Notes: generated from the sequence alone by a model not told the origin. DNA of 64,000 bases from Isoetes taiwanensis (GCA_021234155.1 JAJEKV010000003.1:16538386-16602385), one strand, 5' to 3'; counted from the stretch's first letter, positions 42,159 to 52,800 are shown. A program made the numbers and translations.

Positions 42159-43272
42159 CTAACAGTCTTCTTTCTTAATAAACCTAGCTAGTTTCATGTC
42201 CCTAGGCATACAAGTTACTCTATTTGCATGGAGGGCACATGGTAGAGAGTCTTCAAAATGTTGGACTAGCTTCTGCTCCGCCGCCTCCTGTAATACGAGT
42301 AACATATCATCTGTTACTCTCTTCGTGCTGTCGAACTGCTGCAAAATCTCGCGGGTCAGTCTCACGAAGGCAGCTCGTGGTATTAACAGCCCGTAGCTCC
42401 TTTGAAAATGGCGGATCTCCCAAGCAGCTCTCGCGAAGTATGAATCCGCCTTTCTCTTCATTGGCTTCTTTGGGGGTGTTGGTCTCTCCGGATGTTACCT
42501 TGTGCTTCTCGTAGTACGTCGAGTACTCATACATTTTCATGTATTGATTGTACCCCTTCAACTTCTTTCTGCACTCTTGCTCATGCTTGAGTACATAGGA
42601 CTCTCGTGCTGGCCTGCCCTTCTTCGGGTCTGTTGTTGGCTTTGGCCACTTGGGGTAAGGGGGTGCTGCTGCTGCCGATTCCTCCTCCTCGGCGTCGACA
42701 TTTGAAGGTCCCGAGCCTTTAATTGGGTGGGGGACCCTTGTCTCCTCCTCGTCCAACTTAGTGTCCGAGGATGAAGATGGCAGTCTGTCGGGCTCCCGCT
42801 CCGTTATGGTGACCCCCTTAGCTGGTGTAGACTTCTTCTTGCGCCGGGGTTCCTTAGGCACCTCGGGATCCTTCCCTTTGTCCTCTTTTCGCTTTTGGCG
42901 TTCTTGCCTCAGCCTCTTCTGCTCCATCTTCTCTTGGATTCTCTTTCTCTTTGCTGCCCTCTTCCTCTTCCCCATCTTCTCAATCTTCTTTCTGCGCACC
43001 ATCTTCTCTGGTAGATCTTCGTCCTCGTCCTCCTCGTTCTGTCCTCCATCACCCTGACTCTCAGGATTTTCCTGCTCTTCCGTATCTTGGGCGTGTTCTT
43101 CTTGATCCTGCTGCTCTTGATCCTCCTCCTCGACATCGGGATTTGGGTCCGGGTTCTCCTCTTGCCTGGCTCGCTCCTGAGTCTCTCTGGCCTTCTGTTG
43201 AGTAGCAAGGACTTGGGCGCTGACGAAATCATCAGGTACTACCATCCGAGCATTTTGTTTGGTCCGGGCCAT
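42159..43272 (-). CDS. ORF1 of element A: histone H3-like protein with H3-tail mimic
   Basis: About 370 codons. The start ATG at 43272 has a strong plant context (AAACATGGC) and gives MARTKQNARM; after Met removal this equals the H3 tail at 7 of 8 residues through Arg8, with Met at position 9. Residues 30-90 are acidic (EEEDQEQQDQEE, EEDEDEDLPEK). Residues 91-150 are Lys/Arg-rich and helical (VRRKKIEKMGKRKRAAKRKR). A Ser/Pro linker follows to about 265. The C-terminal ~98 residues (42461-42159) are an H3 fold: AAWEIRHFQRSYGLLIPR (alpha-N, alpha-1), FVRLTREILQQF, LQEAAEQKLVQHFED (alpha-2), CALHANRVTCMPRDMKLAR (loop 2, alpha-3). By hand count 44 of 90 residues equal plant H3 with no gap. The two halves are out of frame by one base at a G5 run (42472-42476), either a mutation or +1 frameshifting. 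It sits where gag is expected, with its own TATA box. Confidence 0.88.
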
Positions 43273-43376
43273 GTTTTGAAATAGGGTGATCGCCTTCCGG
43301 GCGCCTAAAAATCGCCTTGTTCGATGAAGAGCAGCTAACTGGAGAAGGAAAGTGAAAATGAGGAACCCTAATGGTC

Positions 43377-43384
43377 TATTTATA
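43377..43384 (-). promoter_or_regulatory. TATA box and telo-box before ORF1 (promoter module 1)
   Basis: The minus strand reads CCTATAAATAGACC. About 25 bp upstream in sense is CCAAACCCTAAAATCCCC, a telo-box (AAACCCTA). The distance from TATA to the ORF1 ATG is 105 bp. This matches promoter module 2 at 15505-15511. Confidence 0.65.
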
Positions 43385-43491
43385 GGTCTGGGGATTTTAG
43401 GGTTTGGACCTGCAATTTCATGTCGTACCATTCTGCAAGGCATTAGTGTTTGTAGGATAATTACATTAGGTTTGTTTAGGAAAAAAGTGTC

Positions 43492-43568
43492 CACCACTCA
43501 AACAGTGCGCGAGAAGCACTTCCAAAATTTTCGGAATGGCCTAGGGCGCACCTTGTAAGGGGTCACCC
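43492..43568. repeat. Dyad element copy 1b
   Basis: CACTCAAACAGTGCGCGAG, then CACTTCCAAAATTTTCGGAA, then GGGCGCACCTTGT and GGGGTCACC. Outer arms (ACAGTGCGC and GGGCGCACCTTGT) and the near-palindromic centre give a two-layer dyad. 108 bp before the TATA box. Confidence 0.8.
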
Positions 43569-43702
43569 CTTTTTTACTCAAACTTTCAATTTATAAGGTG
43601 TTTCTTAGTGTTATAATATATAGATCTAGCTCAAATTTAAGGACTAAGCTGTCCTGCCCTATCAGATTACACTAATTATGCATCTATCTAGGTCAACATG
43701 GG

Positions 43703-43781
43703 TCCACCATTTACACAATGCATGAGGAGTACTTCCAAAATTTTCGGAAATGCCATGGGCGCACTCTGTGCGGGGTCACAC
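43703..43781. repeat. Dyad element copy 1a
   Basis: ACACAATGCATGAGGAGTA, then CTTCCAAAATTTTCGGAA, then GGGCGCACTCTGTGCGGGGT. The left arm is diverged; the core is kept. 213 bp from copy 1b, as copies 2a and 2b are about 205 bp apart once insertions are removed. Confidence 0.75.
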
Positions 43782-43784
43782 CTT

Positions 43785-43979
43785 TTTGGCCATAATTTTC
43801 CAGGGTTTTGCTAAAATTCTTACTATCCTAGCATTACTCTACTTAACTGCTCTAAGGATTGGAAAGGAAAAAACAAATTAAAAAAAAAAAAAAATCCCAA
43901 TTTTCGAGGTTCATGCTTGGGTGGCTATTCCCAAGACTGGAAGTCTACTGTTAGTCCTAACAGGGAATGGTCAGTGCCC
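43785..43979 (-). other. Element A leader between PBS hairpin and dyads
   Basis: Contains an A-rich run (43872-43893). No coding sequence. Next to it at 43980-43999 is a perfect hairpin. Confidence 0.5.
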
Positions 43980-43999
43980 GATCTTGGTCTACCAAGATC
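43980..43999 (-). other. Hairpin directly downstream of the element A PBS
   Basis: GATCTTGGT, CT, ACCAAGATC: a perfect 9-bp stem with a 2-bp loop, one base from the PBS in sense direction. It may be an RNA packaging or dimer signal. Confidence 0.7.
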
Positions 44000-44000
44000 A

Positions 44001-44013
44001 TGCTCTGATACCA
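44001..44013 (-). other. Element A primer-binding site, initiator tRNA-Met
   Basis: Sense TGGTATCAGAGCA, one base from the 5' LTR. It is the usual initiator-Met PBS of plant Ty3 chromoviruses. Confidence 0.95.
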
Positions 44014-44014
44014 C

Positions 44015-45531
44015 TGTGACATCCCCTACTTCCTCTACAATGCTCCCATCATATCAGAAGGCGGAGTTCATCCCCCTGACAGCCAAACTGGCAAGGGCCA
44101 TCCACCTGACACCAATCCCAAGTGGATGGGTCATTTGCCCCGTCTTCCTTCGGGATCGACCTAGCTGCGGAAGCGTGAATAAACATGAGCACATGACATC
44201 AATACATCAATAAGATCACCTCGAAGGGTGAATACACCATAATATAGCATGAGTGACAACATCAACATAAATAATAGCAACAAAAGGGAATCCTACCCAG
44301 GGCTCAGACTCATGGGGAATCGACTGACGGCTTGGGTCTCCAGAAGTCAATGCAGACTGAATTCATGGCAAATGGATTGGTCTGGTATAAGAACATGGCT
44401 GTTGGGTAGTCCACATCCGCCCCTCCCGTGCACACTTTGCAAAGTAGGTTGAAAAGTATTGGGACCGGACCGTAGCCTGCCGGGTACATAGCCAAGGGGG
44501 ATATTGCTGGGTTGCATCTCCCCAGCCCCGATGAGGCAGGAGGAGAGTCACCTCCCCTCCAGAGGCATGCATGCCCATCACAGGCGGCTAGAGGGCCACT
44601 GCCCATATTCGACTTGAACCCCATTGAAGGTGACGCATCACCCAAGAGGTGTCGAGCTCATGCCTTGCCCACACGCAGTGGCAAACCATTAAGCCTAGTC
44701 CACTAAGATCCCTGGTAGGCTTTACACACCAGAGGGATCAATCAGTGATGGGACAAGTCCCCCTTATTCCACTGGTCTAGCCCCGCCACCCACAACCAGG
44801 CGGGCTCTTGCACACGGGCCGCATTAATTTGGAATTAATGAGGCTATATAGATACATCAACTACTGAGGCTTTCAGGGTCTCTACCCCCCTTCCCAATAC
44901 ACAGGAGAGCATCTATCAAAGAACATCATCATCATCAAGACTGAAATATAAAATAACATCTAATCTATCTACCTAAACATCCACAGTTAGGTTCCTTTGT
45001 TAGGGCTTATGATCTCAGAATCTATAAGGCTTCTAAGGCTGAACTAACATGCTAAACCAGCTCATTGCCGGACTAAAAGTTGGCATTGCACAACAGAATG
45101 ACCATTTACCTGATCCCTGACTTGCTCCAGCTCCTCGGAATGCGTCCATGCCTTCAATCAGGCTGAAGGCAGATGCTCCTGGAAGATCTGTTGTGCAAAT
45201 GCGGCTTATCGGCGCCTGGCAATGCGAACTAGGATCTTGGCTTGGCCGGAATGGCCCAAGGAAGCCAAAATGCGAAAGGGAAAAGGTTTAGGGTTTCCCT
45301 TTTGGTTCCTTATATGGGAACTTTTAGGGTTAGAGTTAAAAGGGATCAAATGGGTTATTGCCACTTGGCAAGGGGAGTTATTGTATATGTTTATTACGCA
45401 TGCACAACATCCGAGGTTGCCCCCCTAGGTAAACCCTTCACGGCTCTCACGTACTTGTCATGCTGACATGTACGTGTGACGTGGCAGTATAATATACGTA
45501 TTCAGATCGTATGTTATACTGGAACGTCACA
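44015..45531 (-). repeat. Element A 5' LTR
   Basis: TGTGACATCCCC to GGAACGTCACA, 1517 bp. Pairs with 9254-10711 with many substitutions and several indels, so element A is older than B or C. Confidence 0.92.
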
Positions 45532-45536
45532 ACAGC

Positions 45537-48197
45537 CGAGGAAGAAAGAAGGTAAAAGAAAAGGTGCCGGAAAAAAAAAATTAATCTTCCGCCAGGTGGC
45601 CGGAATTTTGGCTCCCTATACGTGAGGGAGCCGCCTGGTTCTCGGGGTTTCCGGCGGGAAACTGGCAGCAGTGTCGTCGTTCGCGGCATTATCCCTCCAA
45701 CCAGGCGGTTCCCTAGCACATATGACCCATTGCAAATAAAGGATGGCCATAAAAGATGGAAGATTTACTCCAATGACATTTAGCAAAGAATAGATGGGAT
45801 TATGATATAACCTCAATGAAATGGAATGTCATAGGTCCATCAATCTGCACCCTGCCCTTGCTGCAGCTCTTGAAATCGCAAAAAATGAAACTAATAACTT
45901 CCCATAATGCCTGCAAAAGAAAGAGCATATGACGACAATATAGAATTAATCAGTGCTCACTCTGATGACTGACATAAAAAATTAAGAATATGAATATTAC
46001 CTCTACATGTTGCCATAGTTGTTGTGCCATATGATATTTAAAGCTTGACCTAACTCACTTGTGAAGGATGCGCACCAAACTACAGCCTGAGAGTTTCGGC
46101 GCCTTTCCTTCAAAGGCTCCTTCGCATAGTTCCAGTCTTGGAGTTTAAATGCTCTGCAATGTGTTTTAAAAATGTGAGTACCAACCTGTTAAACGTGAAA
46201 TCTTGTCTCATTCCTTGCGGAAGAAGCTATAGAAATATCTCATGCTGATATCTGATAGCAATCTATGCCGAGCTTTGGCTATGGCAGGTCGAGCTTTATC
46301 CAAGGGTATTGGCACCATAGACCTGGGCTTAAAGTGGGAGGAGAAATCACGTCATAGAAAAACGGAAGCCAAATATGGAAAAAGGGATATTTATACCTAT
46401 AAATATCACGCCCCTCCCTGATGGCTTTATGCAGAGTTAAATATCATCTCCATAAAGTATCAGAGCTTCAATTTCTAAAGATTGAAGTGCTAGAGAATTA
46501 AGGGCCCTCGGGAAAATATGAAGCATATCAACAAAGAGCAACGGACATTGCACATCTCAGAAAATGCCCAGGCCACGTCTTTGTTTGAGAATGATTCCTC
46601 TCTTGAAAATCAAAATACAGCTCTTTCCAAGCATGAAATCCTGAAAAATGCAAGAGTTAAGATAGAGGCGTGAGAGAGAGGAGGCAACCAGAGAAAGAAA
46701 AAAAGATTCAAAACCTAAAATTTGAACTTGAGCTCCAATCTCCAGCTCCAAGGCCTATGCTCCAAAATGAAAGCTCCAGCAAGATTTTCCTGAAACCATA
46801 AGCAACACAGTTTGCATTGCCATAAACTGCCGTAATGTAAACCAAGTTAACCGGCTATAATGATCCACCGCTCCCAAGAAATTAACTGCTCGGGCATTGT
46901 GAAAATCTATTGTGAGGGAAAACATAGCTGGAATAATAAACTTCCAATTATTTCGTTTGGTATTTGAGGACCGTATTTCACGCATGGTTTTGCCTAGATT
47001 TGGGTTATGTATCGTATGCAAAACCATAGTCCAACTGTATTTTTTGAGTGACTTGAGCTGCTTGTTGGCCAGTCAAAGTAGCATTCCAAAAATGGCTCTG
47101 GGATGTGTGTGTGTGTGTTTTTTTTTTTTTTTTGGTTTGCATGGTTTCAGAATGGAAGGATAAGAATGCAAACCCTTTCTTCTTTCGGCAGAAGCGGCAA
47201 GGGATCCGAGCGGGGCGGTAGGGGTTCTGGCTGAAGCTCCTTCACTTCTTGAAATTAGAAGGAAACATTTTCAATATTAGATCGGAGCTGAAGAGTAGCC
47301 CCAAGTATGTGGCAGCACAACACAACGAAAGAATTGGAGATATTGGGGCCGGAGGCATTCCAGATTGCATAGGGCTGCTGCAGATTCCAGATTTCTGGAA
47401 GCATTCGAGATTGCATAGATTCCAGATTGCATAGGGCTGTTGGTAAGGTTGAGGCCCTGCCGCAAGATCTGGGCAACAGATCCCAGCAGAAGTCGGGCTT
47501 GAAGGCACGCTGCTGCCAGAAACAACAGAAAATTGCACGATGCTGCCAACTTTTGGGCAACGGATCCGAAGAATCTAATCCTTTTCTTATCTCTGGTTTT
47601 TGCAGGCTTACTTCAAGCAAATAGGGTTTGCGATTTAGGGAAAGGGGTGCGGCAGAAGATCGGCATCTCTATCTCTCCTCTAGCAAAAGCTATTGGGATT
47701 CCCGCAGCAACCAAATAGGCACAGATGGATTCGATCTTCAGTTTTTATTGTTATTGTTTGTTTTTTTTTTTTCTTAATCTGTCTATCTCATCTTCTTACA
47801 GGAACCAAGCATAGAAATTTATTCCAGATATATACATGGCGAATTCAGCCTCTTGATACAGATGCAGAATAACTCAAAACAGTTTCACTCTAGATTTTCT
47901 ATTTTAATTCCATTTGTTTATCAATTCTACTTGCATTTCTTGTCAGCCAAAGACAACACACACAGATTAAGGCCAGATTAAGGCTCCTAAAATTCATCAG
48001 AGATTTCAGCAGACCATTCTCTCACAGAGCATTATTTTTTCCACACAACATAATCATCGTAATCACTTAATAATCACTTAACTGAAACAGAAGAAAAGCA
48101 TCATGTATTAGGTTTTTGGTTTTTGTTTTTGTTTCCAACCATATGCTCGGTTTAGACCATGGGAAGTGGCAAGCAAATTCTTGACAAAAAATTTAAA
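45537..48197. other. No gene recognised; one strong inverted repeat
   Basis: At 45633-45713, GGGAGCCGCCTGGTT pairs with AACCAGGCGGTTCCC at 14 of 15 positions. The block next to it, CCGGAATTTTGGCTCCC, is echoed inverted at 8318-8335 (GGGAGCCAAAATTCC), on the other side of element A, so both flanks may belong to one older repeat. A TG/T tract lies at 47107-47134. Near 47358-47440 the phrase AGATTGCATAG recurs in direct repeats. Open frames here have no motif I know. Confidence 0.4.
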
Positions 48198-48994
48198 GGC
48201 AATTTATAAAAATGCCCTTCTATTTTATCTAAATTATGAGAATATCCCAGTATTCTCATAAATTATAGAAATGCCCCTACGTCGAGCTCCTATCCCCGAA
48301 AATACAGTGAACCGCATACCCAGGGATTTGTGATTCGCCGTAGAAGCTTGAGCTTGCTTTGCTTTGCTTATATAGGCTTAAGTATTTTCAAAGAGCATTG
48401 CCTTGCATCTTCCATATCCTTTAGCAGCAAAAGCTGCTGGTAAAAGCTCATTGTGCCTGAGAAAGATCTCATTTATCAGCTAGCTGAATTCCCTCTGCAA
48501 GCTTTTGTGTAGAACCTTCTCTATAGAAGCTGCGGCAGACCCACGATGCAATGCATCACTGGCAAATTGTGTAGCATTGAAGTCATCATACAAGCATAGA
48601 TTCGGGCAACATTTCTGTGGTCTCGGTTGCATTCTCACCACAATTTGGGGACTCTGTCATATCGATTTGAAGGGCTTCTATGGCTGGGCACAATCCAAAT
48701 CACAATCCAAAGCATGAAATCTGAAAGAATAACATTTCAGAATCCAAAGCATTCAATTCATATAAAACATGCAATTCCGTTCCATTAATATAAAAACGAT
48801 TCATAGCCCGTTACAAAAAGCTTGAACTTAAAAGAAAGCGATCCATGGCTGCCAACGATTTTGGCAAACGTTCCACAGAATTTGGGCTGGGTCTGGTACG
48901 GACCAAATGGCAGGCAAGGGCATTTCTATAATTTATGAGAATACAGGGGTATTTTTATAATTTAAGTAAAATACTAGGGCATTTTTGGGTTGCC
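48198..48994. mobile_element. MITE-like element with ~75-bp inverted repeats
   Basis: 48203-48275 and 48908-48985 are inverted copies of each other: left reads AAAATGCCCTTCTATTTTA, ATTCTCATAAATTATAG, AAATGCCC; the right arm is its reverse complement with a few changes. Possible outer ends GGCAA (48198) and TTGCC (48994). Each arm holds two inner repeats of TATA(A/G)AAATGCCC. No convincing target duplication, so the boundary is uncertain. The interior has no ORF of note. Confidence 0.55.
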
Positions 48995-49280
48995 CCTAAG
49001 GGGCAAACCCTCATTTATGTGGGTTTATGGCATATTCAAGTATATGTCAGCATATGCCTAGGATATGCTGATGATCGCCCAAACCGGCCATTGCCGCGAA
49101 CCGCGATTAGCCTCAAGTTGCCCGAACCCCTTCAGGACTCCGGCTTCTTGCTCTTTAAAATTTATGTGCTCTTATGCCTTAGCTCTGCTATGGTGGAATA
49201 AGCTAGCAAATGGTGGCCTTGACCATGGCTTCAAAACCCAGGTGGGTTTTTCAGTTTAACTGTTCAAAATAAAATGGAAG

Positions 49281-49718
49281 TTGGAATACATAAGGAGCTT
49301 TTTCATAGTAAACAGACTGGTGAGCGGCATTAGCAACAAGCCAGTGTTTGTCGCAGAAACAAATGAGGTCATGCCATTTCTTTATATAAAGGTAGAGAAG
49401 GCACTATTTCGACCCTCCACAAATGCATCCACGTTGAGAGCATGTCGTAATTTTCACAATAAAGATCAAGTGATTGTCAACATGACTTCTACTAGTTCCA
49501 GTTGTTTTATCCCCGCTTTGGATATGAGTATCGCTTTATCTGTGGACAATGAAGGAAGCCCACCGCCTATTTTGAGTTATAAATATTGTTGTCTTTTCTG
49601 CGAGAAACTAGAAAACAGCCCTCACGCCGAAAGCACAATGGGAATATTGGAGAGGGAAAACATTGGATACAGGATCGAATATTGTAAAGAAGTCAAGACC
49701 ATCTCTCAAAGGTGGTAA
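49281..49718 (+). CDS. Hypothetical 145-codon ORF
   Basis: The longest frame in the gap before the TTC5-like pseudogene. It begins MEYIRSFFIVNRLVSGISNK. I recognise no domain, signal peptide or membrane segment. It could be a remnant exon of unknown origin or chance. Confidence 0.25.
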   Translation: MEYIRSFFIVNRLVSGISNKPVFVAETNEVMPFLYIKVEKALFRPSTNASTLRACRNFHNKDQVIVNMTSTSSSCFIPALDMSIALSVDNEGSPPPILSYKYCCLFCEKLENSPHAESTMGILERENIGYRIEYCKEVKTISQRW

Positions 49719-49839
49719 GCATAACAATGATAAATGAAACATAGGTGCATGATCACATCTATGAAGCACTCTCCTTAACTACTTGAGAATCGCCTCCTGT
49801 AATTTGTGATTACAGGTTTCATCCTTCTGCAGGAAGGTC

Positions 49840-52800
49840 CACATTTTAAAGTACCATCTTGTTGAATCGTGGAGCGGTGAAGCCGGATCCTTCCTTGGTA
49901 GATGTATGGTCATGCTTGGAAAATTGCTTCGAAGAAGAATGATCTTAACTCTGCAAAAAAATTGTCTCACACTTGCTTTAAGCAAGGTAAGCGATGTTAA
50001 CCTCATTTTGTAATGCTATTTGGTAGTTACAATTCTCGTGCAATGTTCAAAATAGGGGCCTAATAAACGTATCCCTCAACAGCTTTCCATGCTAGAAAGG
50101 TGTCTTGCAAAAGGCAAGTTTCATTGTCTTTTTGCTACGTGTCCTTTGAAGTACAAGAAATATCTTATGTACGTATAAATGCCCATGCAGGAACACCCGA
50201 TGAAGCGGCAGTTATTGAGGAAAGCATTAAGCATGCAAAACAAGCCATTGAACTCGATATCAAGGATGGCGATCTTGGTGTATGCGTTATCAATCTTTGG
50301 TTATCATTCATAACATGCTTGACTTAATTAATTGAGGTCCATATGTACTTGGTTAAATGCGGATGACCCGGGAAATGCTTATTTGACAAGTTTTTTTTGC
50401 AACTGGTGCTTGAGATCGGAACAAACTTTGTCAGTCTCTAAAAGCATATCAAAATGCTGTACGTAATGCTACTTCTGATTAACTTGCTTACCCCTGTATG
50501 TCATCCGAGTATTTACTATCTACTACTACATTTTCATATAGAATTAGATCAAGTCTTGGGAAACGTCTAAACTCCTAGCCCAAAAATAAGGGATGTTTTC
50601 CTATGGGAATCGACAAAGCAGCACTAATTAATATCTATGACATTTGCTTTTGCAAGAATTGCCTCAGATATGTTCGACAGAGCCAGTGTTGGTCTTCAGA
50701 TCATCAGCCCAAAGACATTTTATTCCACATATTGATGTAAACTGGTTTCTAGGGAAGTCTATACAAATTTGTCATGATATGTTCTGATTAGGCCATAATT
50801 CTTAGGATTCATTAAACAAATGTGCAGGAGTTGGGCCTAAAGTGTATTTTTTTCCTTAGATCCTTTGCCTTTCCTGTGTTTAGTTGCTTCCTTCTTGCAC
50901 ATATTTGTTAGAAGACAAATCAAATTTCTTTTCCTGTATGGTTTATTCATTAGTCAATTGGAGCGTAATAATCCGTGGCCGATCTTGTTTATGCGGTTTA
51001 ACTTTGATGCCCCTATCTCCACGGCCATTGAAAACCGCTTAAGGACCGGAAACTATAGATCCGGTAAATCTGCGAGATCGAATGATGACTTTTAATACTT
51101 CATGAAAGATCATGCCTATCAGCTTATTCTTCTCCCGAAGTGGCCTCAGGAAATTACATCCTTGACATTGCAGTTTGCAAAATGATGCTTTAGCTAACTT
51201 GCTAGAAGATATGCATCTCTTGACCAAAATGCATTTCCATGACAAAACTCATTTGGAGGTTTGAAATTTGGGGATTCATACGATGAATGATGAGTGGGAT
51301 CAATGTAAAGCTTTTTATGGCACAATATCGCCAGCAGTATTCATTGTTAGACTACTGCAGCTTGGTACGGATTTCAAGCAAGAGTATCTATGCAACGAAA
51401 TAACACGACATTGGATGCTTGGAAGAGAATCTCAACATCTCCTGGAAGGTCAGGAAGCATGTTCCAAAGAGAGGAAACTCCATTACGTTGCAAAAACACA
51501 CAATCTTTAACATTTCTTCCAAGGTTGATCTGTATGAATTGCCAATTTCATGTACATCCTTGTGAATTTCTAGACCTACTTTTGAGGTTGAAGTTTCTAG
51601 GCATTCAAACAAAACCCTGTCTATTGTGAGATTCTTCATTTAGCATGCTTGTAGCTGGGATTCTTAATTCTGAAAAAATTTATCTGCTGAGCTGATCTGT
51701 TGCATATTTTGCAGGAGAAAGATGACCAGGCAAATGGTAATCCTGATTTATATTTCAAGAGTGCTATTGTAAGTATATGCATACTCAAGAATATTCATGG
51801 CTTGCATTTTTCTTATAGGTTCTAAAAATGGAAATGTTTGTATAAATCTTTAAGATGTTTTCATGGCCCATATGAATAGATGTTAGATCAGTTCATATGA
51901 GTAGACGTCTTCATTGTAAAATCTAGTATATGCAGTTGTATCCACCCTAGTAACTCTTCTCATTTCCTCTCTTGTTTTTTTCTTTCCTTTTGTTCTTTTG
52001 GGATCCTTTCTCTGTCATTGCTAGTATCAAAGATGGGGGATGCTTGGGCCTTAATATCTAGAATGACAGAATCATTACAAATGCTTTTCTTGAGCCATTA
52101 ACATTTAGAATGGCGTAATTAGATATAAACTATTTACTCTCTTGTATCCCAAGGTCCCTTTTTTTAGCAGCAGCTTCAAAGCATGGGAGTGGATTGGATT
52201 GTCTATTCTCATCAGCCCACTTGTCATCTGTTTTAGAAAGCATAATTTTGAGGCTTAACATGCTATTATTCTAGTTTTAGGAATTCACTTTGTGTTGTGC
52301 ATGCCATTTCTGTTTTGTTTTTGTCAAATCTTGTTAAACAACTCTGGTTTTATAGGCCTATCAATATCTAGAAGACTATGAGAGCGCGCTAAAAGCTTAC
52401 AATGCTGCATGTGAGGGGGATCCTAGACTTCCAGGGAAAAGTGAAATAGAGAAAACTATGAAGCTACTAGCAAAACGGAGGATTTAACAACGCATAAGGT
52501 GAAATTTGTGCTCGATGTATCCTGAAACCAGTTTAAATTTTTCTCACTGACCATATTTGCAGGGAAGGCTCAAACCAAAAAAGTTTGCTTCATTGGTGGC
52601 ATCCATCCCTTCTGCTAAAAGTGATATTTGTCCTATGAGTATGCTGAAGGATGGCCTGAACAAGGGAATGGTTGTAGCTTGCAAAGTCCTCGTGACAAAT
52701 CTGTGCCTTTGTATGTGAGCTTGGATTTAGCACATAACATACTTCAATGCTGATTCCTCAAGTATTATTGCTTTTTTCATACTTTACTGTTTATACAGAA

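Larger units (their letters stand above)
9254..45531 (-). mobile_element. Element A: nested Ty3 chromovirus carrying a histone H3-like ORF
   Basis: An antisense LTR retrotransposon whose own sequence lies in four blocks: 9254-15730, 36943-37160, 41982-45531, plus the short duplicated target bases at each insertion. LTRs are 9254-10711 (3') and 44015-45531 (5'). The PBS is next to the 5' LTR and the polypurine tract next to the 3' LTR. Flanks are ATAGC (9249-9253) and ACAGC (45532-45536), a TSD with one mismatch. In sense order it reads: 5' LTR, PBS, hairpin, promoter module 1, ORF1 (H3-like), promoter module 2, ORF2 leader, protease-like region, RT, RNase H, integrase, chromodomain, PPT, 3' LTR. 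LTR differences, stop codons in pol, and insertion by element B and the hAT show this copy is old and inactive. I see no ordinary capsid domain or CCHC knuckle. Confidence 0.9.

Noticed and set aside
42159-42461. ORF1 H3 fold as a CENH3
   Set aside because: Loop 1 has canonical H3 length without the CENH3 insertion, and the tail matches H3 closely; a CENH3 origin is not supported.
42159-43272. ORF1 as a retrocopied host H3 gene that landed in element A
   Set aside because: A plain H3 copy would be ~136 codons with the tail next to the fold. The ~260-residue linker, shared promoter module with ORF2, no poly-A and no target duplication argue against it, though not finally.
42761-43284. Plus-strand Ser/Leu-rich frames opposite ORF1
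   Set aside because: Mirror of the Glu/Lys-rich ORF1 linker; the minus-strand reading has the histone fold and start context.
47240-47720. Several overlapping 60-120 codon frames
   Set aside because: All six frames are open for similar lengths in a GC-richer patch with internal repeats; no motif.
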